Shown: positions 23,771-29,896 of the stretch, in pieces
Numbering within the stretch: position 1 is the stretch's first letter
Layout of the letters: every line of letters begins with the position of its first letter
DNA from: a virus
IMG/VR virus record: IMGVR_UViG_3300006802_008649
Location: 1 to 29,896 of that record
Reading direction: 5' to 3' (one strand)
DNA: 29,896 nucleotides
The notes under the pieces: generated by a model
What the model saw: the letters and a program-made list of their open reading frames with translations, nothing else
The model's database searches: none
What the model was told of the DNA's origin: nothing
Position numbers and translations under genes: made by a program

Positions 23771-23796
23771 CTGAATAACGACAACCAGTTATTCAG
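23771..23796 (+). promoter_or_regulatory. Hairpin just upstream of the giant gene
   Basis: CTGAATAAC (23771-23779) pairs perfectly with GTTATTCAG (23788-23796): nine base pairs with an eight-base loop. The likely ribosome binding site AGAGG (23795-23799) begins in the last two bases of the stem, and the ATG lies at 23806. Probably a translational control element. Confidence 0.6.
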
Positions 23797-23805
23797 AGGC
23801 ACGCC

Positions 23806-26800
23806 ATGGCTTTCGGCTCTCGTTCCGGTTCTGCTACCAGCAGCACCCCTTCTTATGCTCGCGATATGGACGGCACTTCGCTGCTGCGAAACCCGTCATT
23901 CCTTGCTGACCTTCGTGACTACTACGGCAAGCGCGGCGTCTACATCGACGACGACTACGAGCTAGTCCGCCGCTTCCACCGTGACCAGACGTTCATGGGT
24001 ATGAACACGCTGGGCGGTATCGGCGGTATCCTGAAGGCCAAGTCAGCCAGCAAAGAGAACCGAGCACAGCAGCGCCGCCTCCGTGACGCCTACCAAAAGC
24101 TGCCCATGTTTTTTGAGGATGGCGGCGTAGGCGCGGGCATTGCGACGGGCAACATTGCTGGCTCGCTGGTCCTCGACCCACTGAACCTTGTCGGCTTCGG
24201 CGCTGGTGCAGCGGCAGGCGCAGCAGGCCGAGTGGCCAAGGCAGGCGGTACTGCCGCAATGGCCGCGCGCTCTGCCGCTCGGGCTGGCGCGGTGCGTGGT
24301 GCCGTAGCCGAGGGCGTTGTAGGTGCAGGCTCAGAGGCCGTCATGTCCGGCATCCAGCAGGGCATCGACCTCGAGTTGGGCCTGCAAGACAACTTCTCCA
24401 TGGGCCGTCTGGCATTCGACGCAGCCGCAGGTGGCGTCATGGGCGGCACACTCGGCGCTGGGTTTGGTGCAGTCGGTGGCGTAGTTGGCGCTCTCAAAGC
24501 CCACCGTCCAGCTCGTATCGCTGCGATGCAGAACCTCGACTACACCCCCGAGCAAATCTCCGCCCTGAGCGACGACCAGATCACGGACATCCTGCGCCAA
24601 GCAGGCATGAAGCCCGAGGAGATCGACAAGGCTGGCGCAGCCATGGACGCCGCTACTGGCCCGACGCAGCCCGAGCAGGCAACCGCGACTTTTGGCGGTG
24701 AGTTCGGTGGCTCTCGTGACCCCGCCCTAGATCGCGACCTCTCCAGCCCTGTGGCTGAGGGTGAGGGCGCGCAACTTGGCGGCATGGACCCATACACCCA
24801 GCGCGGCTACCGCTCGCTGATTGTCAACCTGAACGATGAGGAGCTTGCCAGTGCCAAAGCCAACGCTGTTGCAGAACGCCGAGAGATCGAGGCAGATAAA
24901 GCCGCCGACCCGGACTATGCACCAGAGGACGCCGAAGCCGACAACGCAGCCCTCAATCGCGCCATTGACGAAGAAATTGCTCGCCGTGCCGCCGAGCAAC
25001 CAAAGGCAGAGGAAGCACCTGCCGATGGGGCACCGGCACAAGAGGGAGCAGAAACTGCTGATACCGCAGACGAAGCTCCTGTAGCCCCCAAAATCCGCAT
25101 CCACCCGTCCACGCGCAAGCTGGCCGAGGACAACGGCGTAGACGTGGAGACTGTCTTTGCCGGACAGAAGCGGGTCAACAAGAAGCAGGTCCAAGACTAC
25201 ATCGCCGCTCGTGACGCCGAGCAGACGGCGAGTAACCCCATGATGGTTGAGGCTGAGGCCAGCCTGTCTCGCACCGTGGCCGACATCGAGACCGCTGGTG
25301 GTGACGTAACCAACCAGAAGGAAGTCTTCGCCGAGCTCGAACGTCTCATCGAGGACGAGGAGCTGCGTCGCATGGCGCAGACCCTCTACAAAGAAAGCCG
25401 TGAGTTCACTCAGAGGAGCGTCCGTCGCGAAGCCCCTGCTGCCCCAGCTCAGGGCGCGTCTCTCGACCGCGTTCAGAAGATGCGGGTTGCCAACAAAAAA
25501 GCCGACCTCATCGAGAACGACCCGAACATGTCGGAAGCTGAGGCCGAGCGCATTGCCACTGCATCAGTGCTTGGTACCAAGGCCGAGGAAGTTCCGAGCA
25601 ACTTCGGCGAAAGCCGACGCGGCTCCAGCGCTGCACGCGCTGAGCGCGAGCTGGCCGAGGGGCCAGTAACCACGGGCCAGACCATCCAGCCTCGCACTGA
25701 TGTGCGCACGGGCGAGCGCTACTACTCCACTCGCGTCTCGAAGATCCTGCGCCGTGGCTTCAGCGTAGGCGATGGCCGCACCGTCACCGACCGTAACCTT
25801 GTGCCCACTCGTGGCGACATGCCGCGCGAGGAGGCTGTCGCTCGCGCCAAGATGAACGCCGAGAACGGCACTGGCCCGACCTTGGTCAGCTTCACTGCCA
25901 AGGTGTCCACCCGCGCTCAGAACGGCAAGATCATCGAGCGAGGCGAGACTGGCTACGCAGATGGCGTGTCCGGCAAAATCTTCGCATCTAAGGGCGACTA
26001 CGAAGCGGCGACCGGGCGCAGCACACTTGATGCTGGCCTGAGTGAGCGCATGCTGATCGAGGCAGACTACCAGAGCGGCAACATCTCCGCCGCTGAAGCT
26101 GCCCGCCTGATCGGCCAGCACGAGGCCAACGAGACCGCAGGTACGTTCAACTCTCTGCACTCGATCCCCGCCACCAAGGGCAACCTCGTCGCTGCCATCC
26201 GCTACAAACCCGGCGGCATCTCCGAGCCCGTCCGCATTCTGTCTCCAGCACAGGCGGCAGCAGGTAGAGGCGTCCGCCCAATGCTGGCTAAGACGGGTGG
26301 CCCGGAGAGCAACCCAGCAAATTGGGAGCTGGCCTACGTCGTCCGCCCGACCGAGGGCGGGCAGAAGGCGAAGGCTGCTGCCTTCGACGCAGCAAAAATT
26401 GAGGGCACCGTCGAACAGGTAGCCATCACGCCGCGAGCAGACGGCACCGAGGAAGGCGGCCCACCAGCCCTGAACGACATCGCTGAGATCACAGCCCCAC
26501 TCAGCCCGGAGCAAGAGGCCCGACTGCTCGAGCTGGCTAGTCGTGCTCCACACGAACGTATGGCTTTCTCCATGGCGTTGGGGAGGAACCCGACTTACGG
26601 CCTGATCTGGCAGCTCCTGAGCTCGTTTCACAACCCACCTTGGCCAAGGACCGAGGCTGAGCTGGACGTGTTTCTCGAAGCGCTTGCCGAAGGGAGCCGA
26701 CTGCAATCGGAGCTGTTCCCTCGTGGCGTGAAAATGCCCGAGATCGAGCGGACAAAAGCGATTGAGGAGCTGGAAAATGCGCTCGGCAAGCTCGATGGAG

Positions 26801-29800
26801 CAGACCTCAAGCTGGTAACAGCGCTGTTCGACGGCATGCAAACTGGCGGTGCTCCGCGCGTAGCGCGGTTTGACGGGCCGGTCTATTGGGGCCGCACAGA
26901 GAAAGGCGAAATTTCCTTAGTTGGGATGCCGGACCTCAGCGTAGAAGACGCAATAGACGCGGATTATTCGTTGCGTGCCAGAGGCCCGATCTTTGTCCAC
27001 GAAGCCATGCACTGGCTGTATCGCCACGGCATGACAGCCAAAGAGCGTCAACTGTTCTGGGAAAGCACCCGCAAGTTCTACAAAGACGGCACGCTCGACA
27101 TGGCCGAGCTGAAGAAGAAAGTGCCGGGTCCGGGGACGGCAAGGAACAAGCTCGACAGTCCGCAGGAATACTTCGCCAATCAGGGCATGATGTACTTCAC
27201 GCAGCGTGAGGCCACCCCTGAGATGGTGGACTTCTGGCAGAAGATGGGTGAGCGCATCAAGCAGTTCATCAAGGGGATCATGGACCCGAACCGTGTGGAC
27301 GACGAGCTCCGTCCATTGTTCGCGCGCCTACTGAGCGACCCCGAAGGCGAGCGCCACCGCCTCAGCCGTTTCTCCGAGCCGCGTCGTGACGAAGGTGTCC
27401 ACATCTTCAAGCGCTTCACCGAGCAGGGTGAAATCGACCAGAGAATGCGGGCGGCGATAATAGCGGGTGACGATGCCAGCATCCTGTCCTCCGCTCAGGA
27501 TCTGCTTGGCTACCTCAACTCGATTGGCATGAGCCGTAAAGAGGCCGAGTTCATCGCTCGCCGACAGAACGTCAAGCCGCGCACCACTGGCGTTTTCTAC
27601 CCGGTCAAGAGCCAGTACCTGCAAATCCGCGTCATGCGTGAGAAGCTGTACGAGATCATCTCGGGCAACAGCGCCGAACACTTTGACGATGGCGTATACA
27701 CCGATCTGGGCCCCGGCTTCCAGATCGAAGGCGGCATGGAGAAGGGCGACGAGCTGATGGCCCTGTACTTTGAGGAAGGCGGGATCAAAGAGTTGCTGGT
27801 CAAGATCGACGACCTGTACTCCTCGCAGTACGAAATCGTCGAGCGTGGCCAACTCAACCGTCTTCAGAAGCGCGGCAAGACCTCACTGTCTGCCGAGGCC
27901 ACCGCCGAAACTCGTCGTCAACTCGCCCGCGCCGACGCACGGCTGGACCGTCAGCTTGCGCTGATCCAGCGGCTTGAGAGCAACGACACCAGCATGGGTG
28001 AAGCACTGCTCGACCAAGACGCCGTCATCGACGCCACTATGGACGGCGACGTAACTGTCTCCAGCATCCGCACCGTCCGTGAAATGATGGCCAAGGCCCA
28101 TGAGCTCCGCAACGAGCCAGATGGCCGGGTCATTGCCCACCTTGTTGGTCGCCGCCTGCGGGCTGGCAAGCTCGATCTCCCGGCATCTGCTGCGGACGAC
28201 GAGCTGCTGCAAATTGTCCGTGACATGGAAACCACCGATCTGGCCGACACCGCGTTCGACCTGCTGCGCAGTGAGCCATCAGCGGACACGTTCACAGATG
28301 ACACGCTTGTTGCTGTCATGGCCGAACTTAAAAACCGGATCGACATCTCGGAGGGTATCGCCCCCGAAAATCCGTTTGTGCCAGACCCAATCGACCTTGG
28401 TCTGGTCAACCACTTCGGTACGCGCCCATCCGTCCGTCGTCTTCAGATGCGGATGGACATCCGAGGCGAGGGCGCAGAAGACCTGCGCACTATGTTCGGT
28501 CGCCTGCTGAACCTGCGTGGCAAGGGCTCCGCTGAAGCTGGCGACGCCAATCTGCCGATGGAAAGTGACGCCGCTGCAATCTCGGGGCAGCCCATCTCCA
28601 CTGCCGATGCGCCCCTGCTGGAGACCAGCCTCCAGTTCAGAGAGTTGCGCAGTGCATTGCGCGGCGTCACCACCCGTCTACTACGCGGCGACGACAAGGC
28701 AATGGCAGAGCTCGCCGGTATGGCAACTCGAGCTGCACTGTCACCCAGAGAGCGCGATCTAATCGCTCAACTCGGCGACGACATCGGCGAGACCGTAGCC
28801 AAGCGCCTGCGCGGTGAACGCACTGGCCTCAACGAGCTGCCCAACCGTAGTGAGGTAAGCGACGCTTTACAACGCGCACAGGAAGCCACGGCCTACACGA
28901 TCAACGGTATCGTCAAGGACAGCGGCATGCGCCAGCGCTACTGGCGCGCGCACATCTACGGCGACATGGACACGCCGATGGCCAACAAGCCACACGCTGA
29001 CGTGTTCGACCCGAAGAAGCCAGTGCCGCCATCCATCGCAGCCGAAGTGGCCAGCGAAGTTATGGACGCTGGTGGCCTCCGCCTGCGTCGAGGCGTCAAC
29101 GCCTTCACTCGTGGCACGGTCGGCGAGGGACAGGTCTTCTACGCTCAGACCCCCGACGGCTCTCCAAACAACACTGGCGGCGTTGCCTCCGGCGGCCCTG
29201 CCGGTGCAGCCGTCTACGTCTCCGCTGCTCCCGGCGGCGTACCTCAGCGCCGCAACATGGCCAAGGCTGTGAAGCCTGAGCTCACAGCCGAGTTGAACAG
29301 CCGCCTTGCTGCGCTCGAAGAGCAACTCTCTGCCGTGCGTGCTGCCATCGCCGATGGTGGGCCGCACGTTGCCATCCGCAAGGCAGAGCGAGCCAAGCTG
29401 CTGAAGTACATCTCGGCAGTGCGGGGCGCTCTGGCTGAGAACAACACGCCAGCCTCGAGCGTTACGCCGGTTGTCATCGCTGCACGCAGCCTTGCCGACC
29501 TCACAGAGAGTGCGCGCTACAATGTGGCCCAAGGCTTGCCAGTAGCGATCAGCGACTACCTTGGCCGCACCAACTCCAGTGCAGCGCAGTCCTTCCGGGC
29601 TGACATGATCGGCAAGACCGACCTGACGGGTGCCGAGCTGATGGACATCCTGTCTGGCTCAGTCGGCCCAGCTCGTATGGCGCAGATGTTCCGAGGTATG
29701 GGCTACGACGGTGTTCAGTTCCGCCGAGGTGCCTCCGACGAGATCGCTCTGTACCGCACCGAGCAAGTCAGTGCTCTCACCAACCCAGCCCTCACCATGC

Positions 29801-29896
29801 CAGAGATGGCCATGCCGACCGATACGCAGCCGCGTATCTACGACAGCATGGGCGATCAGATGGTCATGGCCATGAGCGGTGAGCGCCCCGACCCCG
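23806..29896 (+). CDS. Giant virion protein with metallopeptidase-like and possible ADP-ribosyltransferase-like regions (3' partial)
   Basis: The reading frame stays open for 2030 codons to the window end. Residues about 106-225 are Gly/Ala-rich and hydrophobic (NIAGSLVLDPLNLVGFGAGAAAG and similar), as in ejected proteins that cross membranes. An acidic linker lies near 370-420. A zinc-metallopeptidase-like site HEAMH is at residues 1065-1069, with a plausible third ligand Glu at 1121 (SPQEYFANQ). Long helical segments (about 1130-1700) follow. The C-terminal visible part has GAAVYVSAAPGG (about 1800) and GYDGVQFRR (1966-1974) followed by IALYRTEQVSAL, resembling the end of ADP-ribosyltransferase-like domains of large polyvalent phage proteins. 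It probably enters the host with the DNA and acts there. I see no sign of N4-type RNA polymerase motifs in the visible part. The start is chosen by the AGAGG site. Confidence 0.75.
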   Translation, partial: MAFGSRSGSATSSTPSYARDMDGTSLLRNPSFLADLRDYYGKRGVYIDDDYELVRRFHRDQTFMGMNTLGGIGGILKAKSASKENRAQQRRLRDAYQKLPMFFEDGGVGAGIATGNIAGSLVLDPLNLVGFGAGAAAGAAGRVAKAGGTAAMAARSAARAGAVRGAVAEGVVGAGSEAVMSGIQQGIDLELGLQDNFSMGRLAFDAAAGGVMGGTLGAGFGAVGGVVGALKAHRPARIAAMQNLDYTPEQISALSDDQITDILRQAGMKPEEIDKAGAAMDAATGPTQPEQATATFGGEFGGSRDPALDRDLSSPVAEGEGAQLGGMDPYTQRGYRSLIVNLNDEELASAKANAVAERREIEADKAADPDYAPEDAEADNAALNRAIDEEIARRAAEQPKAEEAPADGAPAQEGAETADTADEAPVAPKIRIHPSTRKLAEDNGVDVETVFAGQKRVNKKQVQDYIAARDAEQTASNPMMVEAEASLSRTVADIETAGGDVTNQKEVFAELERLIEDEELRRMAQTLYKESREFTQRSVRREAPAAPAQGASLDRVQKMRVANKKADLIENDPNMSEAEAERIATASVLGTKAEEVPSNFGESRRGSSAARAERELAEGPVTTGQTIQPRTDVRTGERYYSTRVSKILRRGFSVGDGRTVTDRNLVPTRGDMPREEAVARAKMNAENGTGPTLVSFTAKVSTRAQNGKIIERGETGYADGVSGKIFASKGDYEAATGRSTLDAGLSERMLIEADYQSGNISAAEAARLIGQHEANETAGTFNSLHSIPATKGNLVAAIRYKPGGISEPVRILSPAQAAAGRGVRPMLAKTGGPESNPANWELAYVVRPTEGGQKAKAAAFDAAKIEGTVEQVAITPRADGTEEGGPPALNDIAEITAPLSPEQEARLLELASRAPHERMAFSMALGRNPTYGLIWQLLSSFHNPPWPRTEAELDVFLEALAEGSRLQSELFPRGVKMPEIERTKAIEELENALGKLDGADLKLVTALFDGMQTGGAPRVARFDGPVYWGRTEKGEISLVGMPDLSVEDAIDADYSLRARGPIFVHEAMHWLYRHGMTAKERQLFWESTRKFYKDGTLDMAELKKKVPGPGTARNKLDSPQEYFANQGMMYFTQREATPEMVDFWQKMGERIKQFIKGIMDPNRVDDELRPLFARLLSDPEGERHRLSRFSEPRRDEGVHIFKRFTEQGEIDQRMRAAIIAGDDASILSSAQDLLGYLNSIGMSRKEAEFIARRQNVKPRTTGVFYPVKSQYLQIRVMREKLYEIISGNSAEHFDDGVYTDLGPGFQIEGGMEKGDELMALYFEEGGIKELLVKIDDLYSSQYEIVERGQLNRLQKRGKTSLSAEATAETRRQLARADARLDRQLALIQRLESNDTSMGEALLDQDAVIDATMDGDVTVSSIRTVREMMAKAHELRNEPDGRVIAHLVGRRLRAGKLDLPASAADDELLQIVRDMETTDLADTAFDLLRSEPSADTFTDDTLVAVMAELKNRIDISEGIAPENPFVPDPIDLGLVNHFGTRPSVRRLQMRMDIRGEGAEDLRTMFGRLLNLRGKGSAEAGDANLPMESDAAAISGQPISTADAPLLETSLQFRELRSALRGVTTRLLRGDDKAMAELAGMATRAALSPRERDLIAQLGDDIGETVAKRLRGERTGLNELPNRSEVSDALQRAQEATAYTINGIVKDSGMRQRYWRAHIYGDMDTPMANKPHADVFDPKKPVPPSIAAEVASEVMDAGGLRLRRGVNAFTRGTVGEGQVFYAQTPDGSPNNTGGVASGGPAGAAVYVSAAPGGVPQRRNMAKAVKPELTAELNSRLAALEEQLSAVRAAIADGGPHVAIRKAERAKLLKYISAVRGALAENNTPASSVTPVVIAARSLADLTESARYNVAQGLPVAISDYLGRTNSSAAQSFRADMIGKTDLTGAELMDILSGSVGPARMAQMFRGMGYDGVQFRRGASDEIALYRTEQVSALTNPALTMPEMAMPTDTQPRIYDSMGDQMVMAMSGERPDP

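Noticed and set aside
23765-23965. A 66-codon frame starting at the first ATG after the internal virion-type gene.
   Set aside because: It starts before the hairpin, is out of frame with the giant protein, overlaps its beginning, and has no proper ribosome binding site.
25564-26841. A 425-codon open frame on the minus strand, and other long minus-strand frames (12926-14263, 1866-2870, 18525-19496).
   Set aside because: They lie fully opposite well-supported plus-strand genes in GC-rich DNA, show no domain, and have Arg/Val/Leu-rich antisense-like composition.
23806-29896. The giant protein as an N4-type virion RNA polymerase.
   Set aside because: No polymerase motifs are seen in the visible 2030 residues; the missing C-terminal part cannot be judged.
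1-29896. tRNA genes, integrase, attachment sites or lysogeny genes.
   Set aside because: Gaps are too short for a tRNA except before the capsid gene, where no cloverleaf is visible; no integrase- or repressor-like protein is encoded.

Overview
This window looks like the late (virion structure and lysis) region of a tailed double-stranded DNA phage genome. Every convincing gene is on the + strand. Genes are packed end to end with overlaps or gaps of a few bases, and I see no tRNA, rRNA, insertion sequence, CRISPR array or host metabolic gene. A head module (scaffold, major capsid protein, adaptor-like and nozzle-like proteins) is followed by large internal-virion/ejection-type proteins. There is no tape measure, tail tube or baseplate, which suggests a short-tailed (podovirus-like) virion. 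The sequence is GC-rich by eye. The fibre vocabulary (repeats of the I..L/V type, 'GNLQVDGTTTTINS'-like and 'GFQPDFVWLK'-like modules, and small beta-sandwich proteins between fibre genes) is typical of marine phages. A marine, perhaps alphaproteobacterial, host is an inference from this style and not proven.

Layout. 1-67: C-terminus of an unidentified gene. 67-6775: adhesion module of six genes, namely a fibre with anchor domain, a small beta-sandwich protein, a second fibre, a second small beta-sandwich protein, a glycine-rich adhesin and a LamG-type adhesin. 6840-7046: holin. 7109-10254: a second fibre with the same anchor domain and a cadherin-repeat adhesin. 10313-11331: XhlA-like membrane protein and a T7-lysozyme-type amidase with a C-terminal membrane segment. 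11329-12634: a small protein and the scaffold. 12785-13975: major capsid protein, followed by a strong intrinsic terminator. 14055-16252: small protein, adaptor, nozzle. 16261-17988: third protein with the fibre anchor domain. 17988-23739: three internal-virion-type proteins. 23806 to the window end: the first 2030 codons of a giant protein with a hydrophobic Gly/Ala segment, a zinc-metallopeptidase-like HExxH site and a possible ADP-ribosyltransferase-like C-terminal region.

How the parts work together (inference). Scaffold and capsid build the head. The adaptor and nozzle close it and carry fibres through a shared N-terminal docking domain that occurs three times. The adhesins vary receptor recognition. 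The internal proteins and the giant protein are probably ejected with the DNA. Holin, XhlA-like protein and amidase lyse the cell.

The most striking non-coding signal is a short element, GGACGAC (usually GGGACGAC). It sits within five bases of the upstream stop codon in all six intergenic gaps longer than 50 bases. Five of these gaps also hold a hairpin: two touch or include a start codon, and one is a terminator directly after the capsid gene. This looks like an undescribed regulatory or module-boundary element.
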